Assembly (NCBI RefSeq): GCF_900637305.1
Contig: NZ_LR134365.1
Location: forward strand, 580,047 to 644,046
Direction: 5' to 3'
DNA: 64,000 nt
Source of the DNA: Cardiobacterium hominis
GTDB taxonomy: Bacteria; Pseudomonadota; Gammaproteobacteria; Cardiobacteriales; Cardiobacteriaceae
Position 1 is the stretch's first letter, and each line of letters begins with the position of its first letter. The notes below the pieces were generated by a model, which saw only the letters and a list, made by a program, of their open reading frames with translations, searched no databases and was not told where the DNA came from. Shown piece after piece: positions 8,392 to 17,631 of the stretch. The translations under genes were made by a program, and so were the position numbers.

Positions 8392-8802
8392 ATGCAAATG
8401 CACAAACTGATGATCGCCGTCCTGGCCGCTGCCAGCCTGATGACCGCCTGCTCGGACGAAACCAAAGACAAGAGCAAAGAAGCTGCCGCTTCTGCTGCCA
8501 AAGACGTCAAAGAAGCGGGTGCCGCAGCCGTAGAAGGCGCGAAAGAAGCCACCGACAAGGCCAAAGAAGTCGCGGGTGACGCGATGGACAAGGCAAAAGA
8601 AACCGCTGGCGCTGCGATGGACAAAGCCAAAGAAGCCGGTGCTGCTGCGCAAGAGAAAGCCGGTGAAATGGTTGAAGCGGGCAAAGAAGCCGCTGGCGCC
8701 GCGATGGACAGTGCCAAAGAGCACGTTCATGACGCCGCCACCAGCGTTGCCAATGCCACCGCACCTGCCGCTGAAGGCGACAAACCGGCAGAAAGCAAAT
8801 AA
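8392..8802 (+). CDS. Ala/Lys-rich LEA-like lipoprotein
   Basis: 136 residues. The signal peptide (MQMHKLMIAVLAAASLMTAC) has a lipobox with Cys at residue 20. The mature chain is almost entirely Ala, Lys, Glu, Asp and Gly in about 11-residue repeats of AKEAxGAAxDKAKE type, as in LEA/apolipophorin-like amphipathic helices. Such proteins are usually periplasmic or outer-membrane-anchored coiled or disordered helices. ATG 8392 or 8398 could both serve; the ACGAGG ribosome-binding site favours 8392. It is monocistronic, with a terminator directly after it. Confidence 0.8.
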   Translation: MQMHKLMIAVLAAASLMTACSDETKDKSKEAAASAAKDVKEAGAAAVEGAKEATDKAKEVAGDAMDKAKETAGAAMDKAKEAGAAAQEKAGEMVEAGKEAAGAAMDSAKEHVHDAATSVANATAPAAEGDKPAESK

Positions 8803-8820
8803 TCTGCTGCTTGATGCAAA

Positions 8821-8844
8821 AAGCCCGCAACCGCGGGCTTTTTT
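8821..8844 (+). terminator. Rho-independent terminator
   Basis: Stem AAGCCCGC/GCGGGCTT with AACC loop, then a T-run. It separates the lipoprotein transcript from the lipid-biosynthesis operon, whose first ATG is only 23 bp further on. Confidence 0.85.
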
Positions 8845-8866
8845 ACGAACCGCTGTCTATACCGCC

Positions 8867-9418
8867 ATGAACCGTATCCGTGCTTTTCTTTTTCCGCTAT
8901 TGTTTTTGTGCAGCGCGTTTGCCCACGCCATCAGCGTGGCTGATATCACCGCGCAATTGCGCGCACAGCACGCTCCCTCCGGCCGTTTTACCCAGACCCG
9001 TTATCTGCGCGGCATGAGCCAACCGCTTGCGGCCAGCGGCACTTTCGCGCTGGATGGCGAAACGCTTTATTGGACGCTGGAAAAACCCTTCGCCAGTCGT
9101 TTGAGGATCACGCCTGAAGGGGTTAGTCAGTGGCAGGATGGCAGTTGGCGCACGACCGGACAGACGGCGCTCAACGACGCGCAAACCCGTCTTTTTCTTG
9201 CGTTTCTCCGTGCGGACAGCGCCACGCTCGGCGAATATTTCGATATGAGTGCCGAGGGTGAAGCGGCCGCATGGACGCTGCATTTGTCACCGAAAACCGC
9301 ACTGATGCGGCAGATTTTCCGCCGCATTGATATTTACGGCGGGGCTTACGTCGCACGGGTTGTCCTGGAAGAAGCGCAAGGCGACCGCAGCGAACTGTTT
9401 TTCCAGCCTGAACCGTGA
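8867..9418 (+). CDS. LolA-like periplasmic carrier, first gene of the aryl-polyene-type operon
   Basis: 183 residues with a signal peptide (MNRIRAFLFPLLFLCSAFAHA, cleavage about residue 21). The LolA-like beta-barrel fold is indicated by APSGRFTQTRYLRGMSQPLAASGTFAL followed by YWTLEKPFASRLRITPEG. LolA-type proteins carry lipidated cargo across the periplasm. In aryl polyene clusters a LolA homologue sits beside an MMPL exporter, as here, presumably moving the polyene lipid to the outer membrane. Its stop overlaps the GTG start of the exporter by 4 bp. ATG 8867 is chosen because it opens the signal peptide. Confidence 0.86.
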   Translation: MNRIRAFLFPLLFLCSAFAHAISVADITAQLRAQHAPSGRFTQTRYLRGMSQPLAASGTFALDGETLYWTLEKPFASRLRITPEGVSQWQDGSWRTTGQTALNDAQTRLFLAFLRADSATLGEYFDMSAEGEAAAWTLHLSPKTALMRQIFRRIDIYGGAYVARVVLEEAQGDRSELFFQPEP

Positions 9419-11706
9419 GCATCGTCCGCGCGCTCGCGCCACTCTTGCTCGCTATTCTTGCTGCTTTTTTTCTTGCCAGCCGCGCGCCTTTTTGGCAAAG
9501 CGACATGGAAGCGCTGTTACCGCCCGATGCGGCGTTACCCCTAGCGGAGCAGCGGTTACTGCAAGCGCGTGAGACGGCGCAAAACCGGCAACTGCTTCTG
9601 CTCGTCGGCGCCGCCCGGCCTTTGCCCTTGGCGGAGCGCTTGCGCGATGACTGGTTGGCAAGCGGGCTTTTCGTGTCGGCCGAACTGCAACGTGCGCCGC
9701 TTCTGGAAACCCTGCGCGATGCCTACCGCCACGCCGCTTACCGCGTTTTGCCGCCCGCTGCCCGCCAACAATTGCGCGACGACCCTGCCGCTTATTTTCG
9801 CGACCGCACGGAGGCGTTAATCAACCCTTTCGCGGTCGCCGTCCTGCCTCCTGATGCGGACTGGCCGGGCTTCAGCCGCTATTTTCCGCCGACGCTTGCC
9901 GCGGCCTGGCAGCCTGACGCGGACGGTCTGCTGTCCCGCGAATTGGACGGCAAGCGCTGGCTGTTGCTGCGCGCAACGCTGAACGCGGATAGCGGTATTC
10001 TCGGAGACCCGCGTTTGCTCGCACTCCTTGCCCGTAGCGAACAGGAAGCCAAGGCGCTATCCGGGGAAACGCATGTCGCCGGCGCTGCCATTTTCGCCGC
10101 CGCCGGACGCGCCAGTGGCGAAGCGGAAAGCCGCTGGATGAGTATCCTTGGCGCGGCTTTGACGCTGACGCTGGCGCTTGCCGTTTTCCGCCGCCTGCGC
10201 GTACTGCTCATCGCGCTGCCGATGGCTTGCGGCTTGCTCGGCGGGCTGGCAGCGACCGTCGCCCTTTGCGGTAACGCGCACCTGCTGACATTGGTCATCG
10301 GCAGTAGCCTCATCGGGCTTCTGCTGGATTTTCCGTTGCACTGGCTGGGCAAAAGCACCCTCCCAGGCTGGCAGCCGTATGCCGCGCTTGCCGCCCTCCG
10401 CCGCCCTTTTTTCATCAGTCTGCTCATCACTCTTGCCGGATACGCCTTCCTGCTTGCGACTCCGCTGCCCATTTTGCGGCAAACCGCCGTTTTTGCGCTG
10501 GTCGCCCTGCCGCTTGCCTGGCTGACGACGTTGTGGACGTTGCCCCCGCTTTTCCGCCACTACTTGCCGCGTGCCAACCCGCATTTTGCTGCCGGTGCCG
10601 TGGCTGTCGGGCGCAGTCTGCAAAGATTGCGCCAGCGCCGTTTGCTCGTCCCCGCTGCATTTATCGTTGCCCTGCTGCTGTGGCATAGTGACTGGCAGGA
10701 CGATATCCGCCAATGGATCAGCTTGCCACCGCACTGGTTGCAACAGGCGCAAGCGGCGGCGCAGATTGGCGGTGTCGAACCGGCGGCGCAGCAATTCCTC
10801 ATCCACGCGCCGGACGACGATACTTTGCTACAGCGCGATGCGGCGCTTGCGGCTCGGCTGGAAAATGCAAAAGCGGGGGGCGCCTTGCAGGATTACAGCG
10901 CCATCAGCCAATGGGTTTGGCGGCACGATGAACAGCAGGCGATGACGGTCAGCCTGCGTGCGCTCGCCTCGCGCCCCGAAGCGTGGCAGGCGCTGACCGA
11001 CGCTGGCGTCGCGCCGGATACGATCGCCGCTGCCCTGCGCGCGGTCGCGGCGCCTCCCGTGCAAACCGTTGCCGCACAACTCGCCAACCCGCTTGCCGCG
11101 CGCTGGCAGGGGTTGTATGTGGGGCGGCAAGACGCAGACGGCGCCGTGTACAGCAGCGTTGCCCTCTACGGCGTGCGCGACAGCGCCGCGCTTGCCGCAC
11201 TGGCAGATGGCGACGGCATACGCTATCTTGACCGCCGCGTCCGCCTGAACGCGCTCTTTGCTACGACACGCAGCGAAGCACTATGGCTCAAGCTCGCTTC
11301 CTATCTCGTCGCTTTTATCATCTTGCGCGCCGCGGCCTTTTCCCCGCGCGACAGCCTGAAAATTCTCGCGGTGCCACTCGCCGCCGCCGTCCTCACCGTT
11401 GCCGTGTTTAGCGCGCTGGGTCTGCCGCTCAGCCTTTTCGCCGCCTTCGGCCTGCTGCTTACGAGCGCCTTGGGGGTGGACTATGCCGTCTATGCGCAAA
11501 GCGTTGGCAGCCCCGCAACCACGCGCTTTTGCGGCATGCTCTTGGCTGCTTTGACCACGGTGATGAGCTTCGGTATCCTTGCTTTCTCTTCCACCCCGGC
11601 GGTCGCCGCATTTGGTCTTTGCGTCGCGCTGGGTATCGCTTTTTCGCTGGCACTCGCCACTTGGCTATTGCCGCCACTTTCGGAGAATATTCATGGAAAC
11701 TCGTGA
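9415..11706 (+). CDS. MMPL/RND-type predicted exporter
   Basis: 763 residues starting at GTG 9415. Topology is RND/MMPL-like: an N-terminal membrane helix (about 5-22), a large periplasmic loop (to about 240), a bundle of hydrophobic helices (about 240-395), a second periplasmic domain (about 430-625) and a second bundle (about 625-755) with FGLLLTSALGVDYAVYAQS, the usual place for proton-relay acids. This matches the COG4258-type exporters of aryl polyene clusters. Presumed substrate: the polyene lipid or its precursor. The 3' end overlaps the next gene by 14 bp. Confidence 0.88.
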   Translation: MSIVRALAPLLLAILAAFFLASRAPFWQSDMEALLPPDAALPLAEQRLLQARETAQNRQLLLLVGAARPLPLAERLRDDWLASGLFVSAELQRAPLLETLRDAYRHAAYRVLPPAARQQLRDDPAAYFRDRTEALINPFAVAVLPPDADWPGFSRYFPPTLAAAWQPDADGLLSRELDGKRWLLLRATLNADSGILGDPRLLALLARSEQEAKALSGETHVAGAAIFAAAGRASGEAESRWMSILGAALTLTLALAVFRRLRVLLIALPMACGLLGGLAATVALCGNAHLLTLVIGSSLIGLLLDFPLHWLGKSTLPGWQPYAALAALRRPFFISLLITLAGYAFLLATPLPILRQTAVFALVALPLAWLTTLWTLPPLFRHYLPRANPHFAAGAVAVGRSLQRLRQRRLLVPAAFIVALLLWHSDWQDDIRQWISLPPHWLQQAQAAAQIGGVEPAAQQFLIHAPDDDTLLQRDAALAARLENAKAGGALQDYSAISQWVWRHDEQQAMTVSLRALASRPEAWQALTDAGVAPDTIAAALRAVAAPPVQTVAAQLANPLAARWQGLYVGRQDADGAVYSSVALYGVRDSAALAALADGDGIRYLDRRVRLNALFATTRSEALWLKLASYLVAFIILRAAAFSPRDSLKILAVPLAAAVLTVAVFSALGLPLSLFAAFGLLLTSALGVDYAVYAQSVGSPATTRFCGMLLAALTTVMSFGILAFSSTPAVAAFGLCVALGIAFSLALATWLLPPLSENIHGNS

Positions 11707-12940
11707 TGTTGTCATCATCGGCGCTGGTCCGTCCGGTGCGGTCGCTGCTGCCTTGCTGCGGCAAAAAGGCTGGCAGGTATTGGTGCTGGAAAAAGGACAT
11801 TTCCCGCGCTTCGTCATCGGTGAAAGCCTGCTGCCTGCCTGTATGGAAGTTCTCTCTGCGGCCAACATGACCGCCGCTATCCGGCAGGCGGCCGAACCGC
11901 TCGCCTTCCAGCTGAAAAACGGCGCCGCCTTTACTTGGGGCGAACGTTATACCGCCTTCGATTTCACCCGCAAATTCACTGCCGGGCCCGGTATCACCTA
12001 TCAAGTGCGCCGGGCCGCTTTCGACCAGTTGCTTATTGACGAAGCGGCAAAACAGGGAGCAGAAGTGCGTTACGGCCACGGCGTGACCGCCTTCCGCGAT
12101 ACGGGCGACGGTGCCGAAGTGGACGTGCAGCCGGAAGACGGCGCGGCTTATACCGTGCGCGCGCGCTTTGTTCTGGACGGCAGCGGCTATGGCCGCGTCC
12201 TGCCGCGTCTGCTGGATTTGGAGCGCCCGTCGGTACTGCCCGAGCGCATGGCCTGCTTCACGCATATTAAAGACAACATCACAGACCCCGATTACGACCG
12301 TCAGAAAATTCTCATCTCGACGCCCACGCGCCTGCGCGACGTGTGGCTGTGGCTGATTCCCTTTGCCGACGGCGTTGCCTCACTGGGCGTAGTCGGCGAA
12401 CCGGCGCGGCTGGAAGCGCTTGGCGATAATCCGGAGGCCATGCTGCGTGCGGCAGTAGCCGATGTGCCGCTGCTTGCCCGCTTCTTGCAAAATGCCGACT
12501 GGAATACCGGCATGCCGGTGCGTTCGCTGCGCAATTATTCCGCCAACGTCAGTACCTTATACGGCGATCATTTCGCCCTGCTCGGCAATGCCTCCGAGTT
12601 TCTCGACCCCGTATTTTCCTCCGGCGTGACGGTTGCCGTTGTCTCCTCGCAACTGGCGGCGGCGGCGCTGGATCGCCAATTGCGCGGTGAAGCGGTGGAC
12701 TGGCAGCGCGATTATGCCAAGCGCTTGGCGGTCGGCGTTGAAGCCTTCAAAACTTACGTGCTTGGCTGGTACGACGGCTCGTTCCAGGACGTCATTTACG
12801 CCAGCGAAGACAATCCCGAAATCCGCGCCATGATTTGCGCCATTCTTGCCGGTTACGCCTGGGACACCGATAACCCCTACGTGGAAAAACCGCAACGCCG
12901 TCTCGCCGCCTTGGCCGAAGTCGTGCGGGGACAGCGGTGA
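11693..12940 (+). CDS. FAD-dependent oxidoreductase (halogenase/geranylgeranyl-reductase-like)
   Basis: 415 residues. The N-terminal Rossmann motif VVIIGAGPSGAVAAALLRQKG and the GESLLPACME motif are typical of the flavin-dependent tryptophan-halogenase/geranylgeranyl-reductase superfamily. LLGNASEFLDPVFSSGVTVA is the second FAD-contact motif. ATG 11693 is preferred: GGAG 7 bp upstream, and the longer frame overlaps the exporter deeply. The WxWxIP halogenase motif is not obvious (WLWLIPFADG comes closest), so I call it an oxidoreductase acting on the polyene or head group. The same family recurs in aryl polyene clusters. Confidence 0.86.
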   Translation: METRDVVIIGAGPSGAVAAALLRQKGWQVLVLEKGHFPRFVIGESLLPACMEVLSAANMTAAIRQAAEPLAFQLKNGAAFTWGERYTAFDFTRKFTAGPGITYQVRRAAFDQLLIDEAAKQGAEVRYGHGVTAFRDTGDGAEVDVQPEDGAAYTVRARFVLDGSGYGRVLPRLLDLERPSVLPERMACFTHIKDNITDPDYDRQKILISTPTRLRDVWLWLIPFADGVASLGVVGEPARLEALGDNPEAMLRAAVADVPLLARFLQNADWNTGMPVRSLRNYSANVSTLYGDHFALLGNASEFLDPVFSSGVTVAVVSSQLAAAALDRQLRGEAVDWQRDYAKRLAVGVEAFKTYVLGWYDGSFQDVIYASEDNPEIRAMICAILAGYAWDTDNPYVEKPQRRLAALAEVVRGQR

Positions 12941-13386
12941 AAATCCTCGCCGCATCGCTGGCCTTGCTTTTAACCGCCTGTAGCGCGGCGTTACCGCTGG
13001 CGCAAGGGGATGTCCGCGCGCCGTTTATCAGCCAATACCAGGTAACGGCGGAAGACGGCACGGACAGCCTCGTCGTCGGCGAATATCAGGGCGACGACCG
13101 CTGGCGCTGGTTGCAAACCTCGCCGCTGGGTGCGCCGCTGGCGCGACAAATTTATGAAAGCGGCCAATGGCGTAACGACGGATTCCTTCCGCCCAACCGC
13201 AGCGCGACGGCTTTGTTTACCGCGCTTATGCTGCGCGAAAACCCCGCTGCCTTTCCGCAGGTACAACGTGAGGGTGACGACTACCGCTTCCGCGGCCAGC
13301 GCTGGCTGCATGAACAAACCCGTAACGCGGTACATGAACTCACCACTCCCGCCGGACGCTGGCAGGTGAAGGCGCTCACGCCATGA
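12937..13386 (+). CDS. DUF3261-like lipoprotein of the aryl-polyene-type operon
   Basis: 149 residues from GTG 12937 (GTGA overlap with the oxidoreductase). The signal sequence MKILAASLALLLTAC has its lipobox Cys at 15. The mature domain, with RWRWLQTSPLGAPLARQ and a C-terminal WQVKALTP, resembles the small DUF3261 lipoproteins found between exporter and ketosynthase genes in aryl polyene clusters. Probably outer-membrane-anchored; the molecular role is not established. It overlaps the next gene by ATGA. Confidence 0.8.
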   Translation: MKILAASLALLLTACSAALPLAQGDVRAPFISQYQVTAEDGTDSLVVGEYQGDDRWRWLQTSPLGAPLARQIYESGQWRNDGFLPPNRSATALFTALMLRENPAAFPQVQREGDDYRFRGQRWLHEQTRNAVHELTTPAGRWQVKALTP

Positions 13387-14585
13387 CGGTTTACCTGCAC
13401 CGCCCCGGATTGGTCAGCGCGCTTGGGAGCGGCGCTGCGTCTTTTACCGCTGCCTGCGCACCGGAAATCCCGCGTCTGCAATACGAAGAGGGCTGGCTGC
13501 GCGGACGCCGTATCGCGGTTGGCCGCTATCACGGCGACGGACTATCCCCGCCCCCGCTGCCACCGGACTACCGCAGCCATAACAACACCTTGCTCTGGCA
13601 GGCGCTGGCACAGATTGAAGATACCATCCATGCGGCGCTTGCCCGCTACGGTGCGGAGCGCGTTGCCGTCATCCTCGGCACTTCCACCAGCGGCGGCGAC
13701 GATAACCGCAGCGCGTTGCAGGCCTGTCTTGACGGTGCGCCGCTTGCCACCACCGGTTTTTCCGTGCCGCGGCAACTGATGTCCGCACCCGCCGATTTCA
13801 CTGCCGCTGTCTTTGGTACACGCGGCCTTTGCTATGGCATCTCCACCGCCTGCACCTCCGGTGCCCGCGCGCTTATCAGCGCCGCCCGCCTGTTACGAAG
13901 CGGGGCGGCGGATGCGGTCATTTGCGGCGGCGTGGATACCTTGTCCTTGCTGACATTGCACGGGTTTGCCGCGCTGGAAGTCTTGTCCTCCGGCATCGCT
14001 CGCCCGTTTTCTGCGGCGCGCGACGGCATCAACATGGGTGAAGCCGCTGCCGTTTTCGTTGCCACACGTGAAGCGTTGCATGACGATGCCCTGTGCCTGC
14101 TTGGCTACGGTGCCAGTAGCGATGCCTGGCATATGTCCTCCCCGCGCCCGGACGGGGCGGGCGCCATTGCCGCAATGCAGGCAGCGCTAACGCAGGCGGC
14201 GGTAGCGCCGCAGGCGGTCGGCTGGCTCAACCTGCACGGCACTGGAACGCCGCAGAACGACCAAATGGAAGCGCTGGCCGTTGCCACCGTATTGCCGCAG
14301 GTGGCCTGTACCAGCACCAAGCCGCTTACCGGACACACCCTGGCCGCCGCCGGCGCGCTGGAAGCGGCGCTATGCTGGCTGGCCGTCTCGCGGCGCGACA
14401 ACCCTGGCGGACGCCTGCCGCCGATGGCCGTTCACGATTACGATCCGGCGCTTGCCCCGATCCATCTCACGGATACAGCGGCACATTGGCCGGACGGGCG
14501 ACGGATCGCGATGAGCACTTCATTTGCTTTTGGCGGCAGCAACGCCGCGCTGGTTATTGGAGAAGCCGATGCAAACGCCGCTTGA
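13383..14585 (+). CDS. Beta-ketoacyl synthase 1 (ApeO-like)
   Basis: 400-residue thiolase-fold ketosynthase. The catalytic triad is intact: Cys in ISTACTSGA (about residue 158), His in NLHGTGTPQND and His in TKPLTGHTLAAAGALE. The N-terminus is shortened relative to FabF and starts directly MTVYLHRPGLVSALG. It would elongate the polyene chain on an acyl carrier protein, though no ACP gene lies in this cluster. The operon position between the lipoprotein and the dehydratase matches ApeO-type enzymes of aryl polyene clusters. Confidence 0.9.
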   Translation: MTVYLHRPGLVSALGSGAASFTAACAPEIPRLQYEEGWLRGRRIAVGRYHGDGLSPPPLPPDYRSHNNTLLWQALAQIEDTIHAALARYGAERVAVILGTSTSGGDDNRSALQACLDGAPLATTGFSVPRQLMSAPADFTAAVFGTRGLCYGISTACTSGARALISAARLLRSGAADAVICGGVDTLSLLTLHGFAALEVLSSGIARPFSAARDGINMGEAAAVFVATREALHDDALCLLGYGASSDAWHMSSPRPDGAGAIAAMQAALTQAAVAPQAVGWLNLHGTGTPQNDQMEALAVATVLPQVACTSTKPLTGHTLAAAGALEAALCWLAVSRRDNPGGRLPPMAVHDYDPALAPIHLTDTAAHWPDGRRIAMSTSFAFGGSNAALVIGEADANAA

Positions 14586-15021
14586 ACCGGTCGCCCATCT
14601 CTTGCCGCATAGCGGGCGTATGGTGATGATAGACCGCCTGCTGCATTACGACGCGCATAGCGCTGTCACCGAGTCAGATGTCGATGCGCGCCATATTTTC
14701 GCCGAAAACGGCGTGCTGCCTGCCTGGGCGTTTCTCGAAATCATGGCGCAGGCCATTGGTGTGCTGGTTGGGGCGCTGGCAGAAGATGCCGGCGAGCCGA
14801 TCCGCCTCGGTTTCCTCTTGGGGACGCGCAAGCTGACGCTGCATCATGGCGACCTGCCGCTGCCGGCGACGCTGCGCAGTGAAATACAGGAATCCACCCA
14901 GGACCAGAGCGGCTTTGGCGTCTTTGACTGCCGCCTCTATTGCGGCACGGCGCTGCTCGCCGATGCCGCCCTCAATGTTTATATGCCGCCGGAAGGGGCG
15001 TACGGAGTTGCCCATGTGTGA
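14569..15021 (+). CDS. 3-hydroxyacyl-ACP dehydratase, hotdog fold (ApeP-like)
   Basis: 150 residues. LLPHSGRMVMIDRLLHYD at the N-terminus carries the catalytic-type His of FabZ/FabA-like hotdog enzymes, followed by LPAWAFLEIMAQAIGVLVG with a conserved acid on the central helix. It would remove water from the 3-hydroxy intermediate to make the conjugated double bonds. ATG 14569 has GGAG 6 bp upstream and lies inside the end of the ketosynthase gene (17-bp overlap). Confidence 0.86.
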   Translation: MQTPLEPVAHLLPHSGRMVMIDRLLHYDAHSAVTESDVDARHIFAENGVLPAWAFLEIMAQAIGVLVGALAEDAGEPIRLGFLLGTRKLTLHHGDLPLPATLRSEIQESTQDQSGFGVFDCRLYCGTALLADAALNVYMPPEGAYGVAHV

Positions 15022-15748
15022 AAAAGAAACGGTTTTGGTCACCGGTGCGAGCCGCGGCATTGGGCGCGCCATCGCCGTGCGTCTTGCCGAGGACGGTTTC
15101 AATATCGTGGTTCATTGCCGTGGCCGCCTCGATGATGCCCATGAAACGGCGGCACAGGTAGCCGCCGCAGGCGGTGTCGCACGGGTTTTGTCTTTTGACG
15201 TCAGCGCCCGCGAAGCGGTGCGCGAGGCGCTGGAAACGGATATCGCCGCGCACGGCGCCTATTACGGCGTCGTGCTGAACGCCGGATTGACGCGCGACGG
15301 CGCATTCCCGGCGCTTACCGGCGAAGACTGGGACGCGGTGCTTCGTACCAACCTTGACGGTTTCTACAACGTTTTACAGCCGCTCATCATGCCGATGATC
15401 CGTCTGCGCCGGGGCGGGCGTATCGTCGCGGTATCGTCTGTATCCGGACTCATCGGCAACAGGGGACAAGTCAATTACAGCGCTTCAAAAGCAGGGCTGA
15501 TTGGCGCAGTCAAGGCGCTCGCCATCGAACTGGGCAAACGCGGCATCACCGTTAATGCCGTCGCGCCGGGATTGATCGAAACGGAGATGGTCGAAGCGCA
15601 CGTCCCGGTCGCAGAAATCGTCAAAATGATCCCGCTCGCCCGTGCGGGCGCACCGGATGACGTCGCCCAAGCAGTACGCTTTCTCATGAGCGCAGGGGCG
15701 GGCTATATCACCCGCCAAGTGCTGTCGGTAAATGGAGGACTGTGTTGA
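15014..15748 (+). CDS. 3-ketoacyl-ACP reductase, FabG-type SDR (ApeQ-like)
   Basis: 244-residue short-chain dehydrogenase/reductase. It has the cofactor motif TGASRGIGRA, the NAG motif (LNAGLTRDG), catalytic Ser in SSVSGLIGNRGQ and the YSASK motif. The C-terminus GYITRQVLSVNGGLC is FabG-like. It reduces the 3-keto group formed by the ketosynthases with NADPH. ATG 15014 overlaps the dehydratase stop by 8 bp. Confidence 0.92.
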   Translation: MCEKETVLVTGASRGIGRAIAVRLAEDGFNIVVHCRGRLDDAHETAAQVAAAGGVARVLSFDVSAREAVREALETDIAAHGAYYGVVLNAGLTRDGAFPALTGEDWDAVLRTNLDGFYNVLQPLIMPMIRLRRGGRIVAVSSVSGLIGNRGQVNYSASKAGLIGAVKALAIELGKRGITVNAVAPGLIETEMVEAHVPVAEIVKMIPLARAGAPDDVAQAVRFLMSAGAGYITRQVLSVNGGLC

Positions 15749-16974
15749 ACAGAGTAGTGATTACCGGCATCGGTGCCGTGACCGCCTTTGGCAAAACCTG
15801 GCCGGAGATACAGGCAGCAATGCTGCGTTACGAAAACGCGGTGCGCTATATGCCGGAATGGCGCGAAGTGACCGACCTCAATGCCAAACTGGGCGCGCCG
15901 GTGGACGGCTACCATCCCCCCGCACACTGGACGCGCAAACAGCTGCGCAGCTTGGGGCCCGTCTCACAAATGTGCGTTGAAGCGGGCGAACGCGCGCTGG
16001 AAGATGCCGGATTGCTGGACGACCCCGCCATCCGCGATGGCCGCATGGGCGTTGCCAGTGGCTCCTCTACCGGCTCCCCGCGCGATATCTGCGACCTCGC
16101 CCAACTAATCATGTACGGCCATTCCGAAGGCTTCTCCGCCAACACATACATCCGCATGATGCCGCACACGACCGCAGCCAACCTCGCCATCTTCTTCGGC
16201 CTGAAAGGGCGGCTGATTCCTACCTCCAGCGCCTGCACCTCGGGTAGCCAGGCCATTGGCTACGCCTACGAAGCCATCCGCTACGGGCAAATCCCGATGA
16301 TGCTCGCAGGCGGCGGCGAAGAACTCTGCCATTCGGAAGTCTGCGTTTTCGACTCGCTCTATGCCGCCAGCCTGAAAAACGATGCGCCGAAGACCACGCC
16401 CGCCCCCTATGACCGCGCCCGCGACGGCCTCGTCATCGGCGAAGGCGCGGGCATGATGGTGCTTGAATCCCTGGAACACGCCCGCGCGCGCGGTGCAAAG
16501 ATTTATGCCGAAATCGTCGGCTTTGCCAGTAACTGCGATGGCACGCACGTCACCCGCCCTGAACAGGAAACCATGTACCGCTGCATGGAAGCGGCGCTGG
16601 CGCAAGCTGCATTGCCACCGCAGGTCATCGGCTATGTCAGCGGGCACGGCACTGCTACTGAACAAGGTGACATTGCGGAAACCCGCGCGACGGCGCGGCT
16701 TTTCCCGCACGGCGTTCCCCTTAGCTCACAAAAAAGCTACCTTGGCCATACACTTGGCGCGTGCGGTGTGCTAGAAAGCTGGTTTGCCATAGAAATGATG
16801 CGAGATGGCCTATTCATGCCGACAATCAACCTGCAACACCCCGACGAACGCTGTGGCGCCGTCGATTTCATCATGAATACCGCCCGCGCCATCACCACCG
16901 AACACGTCATGAACAACAACTTCGCCTTCGGTGGCGTCAATACCTCGCTTATCTTCCGCCGCTGGTCAGAATGA
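15745..16974 (+). CDS. Beta-ketoacyl synthase 2, FabF-like (ApeR-like)
   Basis: About 409 residues, full FabF length. Catalytic Cys is in TSSACTSGSQAIG, His in SGHGTATEQGD and His in SYLGHTLGACG. Two starts are possible: GTG 15742, only 3 bp from the GGAGG at 15734-15738, and TTG 15745, 6 bp away and overlapping the upstream stop as TTGA. I prefer 15745 (NRVVITGIG). Together with ketosynthase 1, the dehydratase and FabG it forms an iterative type-II elongation set. Confidence 0.92.
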   Translation: MNRVVITGIGAVTAFGKTWPEIQAAMLRYENAVRYMPEWREVTDLNAKLGAPVDGYHPPAHWTRKQLRSLGPVSQMCVEAGERALEDAGLLDDPAIRDGRMGVASGSSTGSPRDICDLAQLIMYGHSEGFSANTYIRMMPHTTAANLAIFFGLKGRLIPTSSACTSGSQAIGYAYEAIRYGQIPMMLAGGGEELCHSEVCVFDSLYAASLKNDAPKTTPAPYDRARDGLVIGEGAGMMVLESLEHARARGAKIYAEIVGFASNCDGTHVTRPEQETMYRCMEAALAQAALPPQVIGYVSGHGTATEQGDIAETRATARLFPHGVPLSSQKSYLGHTLGACGVLESWFAIEMMRDGLFMPTINLQHPDERCGAVDFIMNTARAITTEHVMNNNFAFGGVNTSLIFRRWSE

Positions 16975-17544
16975 CGGCAACGTTATGACTGACGCCGCGC
17001 CGATGACCTGCGGCGGCGGTAGCGCTTGCGGCGCGGCAAGCACCGCGCTCACCAGCCAATGTTCGTCCAGCAACCAGGCATAGCGCTGCCAGTGCAAACC
17101 GGGCGGCGCAGCCGTCGCTACCGTTAAAGACTTCAGCGACGCGAAATCCGCGCCCAGCGCCTTGAGCAACGCCTCCTTGAACGTCCATAAGCGGTAGAAC
17201 GCCAGCCGTTTGTCCGCCTGGGTCATGAACCAATGCTGTTCCGCCTCATCAGCGAACCACGGCAGCAGCGCGGCAAAATCACGCGCTTGCAAATACTCCA
17301 AATCCACTCCGACACACGGCGCTCCCCAAAGCAACACCGCATGCCCCTTGCGATGTGCCAGCGAAAAAGGTGGCCGCGGCTGTGGCAGAAGCTGCTTCAG
17401 CGCGCGGCTACTACGCCAGTCGGCGCGTGTCTGCAAATGCGGCTGACGTTGTACACGGGCAGAATCCGCAGCATCGAGGGCATCAGGACGATAAATGACC
17501 CGTTGCGGCGGGGTGTAATAAAGGCGCGGCGCTAACATTGGCAA
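16966..17544 (-). CDS. 4'-phosphopantetheinyl transferase superfamily protein
   Basis: 192 residues. The core motif GVDLEYLQARDF and the FYRLWTFKEALLKALG (WxxKEA) motif supply the magnesium-binding acids of Sfp/AcpT-type transferases, which load phosphopantetheine onto acyl carrier proteins. It faces the operon and overlaps the end of ketosynthase 2 by 9 bp. That position suggests it activates the ACP partner of this pathway, which must be encoded elsewhere. Confidence 0.86.
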   Translation of the reverse strand: MPMLAPRLYYTPPQRVIYRPDALDAADSARVQRQPHLQTRADWRSSRALKQLLPQPRPPFSLAHRKGHAVLLWGAPCVGVDLEYLQARDFAALLPWFADEAEQHWFMTQADKRLAFYRLWTFKEALLKALGADFASLKSLTVATAAPPGLHWQRYAWLLDEHWLVSAVLAAPQALPPPQVIGAASVITLPSF

Positions 17545-17566
17545 ATGGTAAGGCTTTGGTTACAAT
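17538..17566 (+). promoter_or_regulatory. Sigma-70 promoter
   Basis: TTGGCA (17538-17543), a 17-bp spacer and TACAAT (17561-17566) lie 66 bp upstream of the lipoprotein start at 17632. It overlaps the start of the divergent phosphopantetheinyl transferase gene. Confidence 0.6.
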
Positions 17567-17631
17567 GACAACAGTTTTGAAATGCAGCGATGCATTTTGA
17601 GTGGTCGCCCTCGTTAACACAAGGAAATTAC

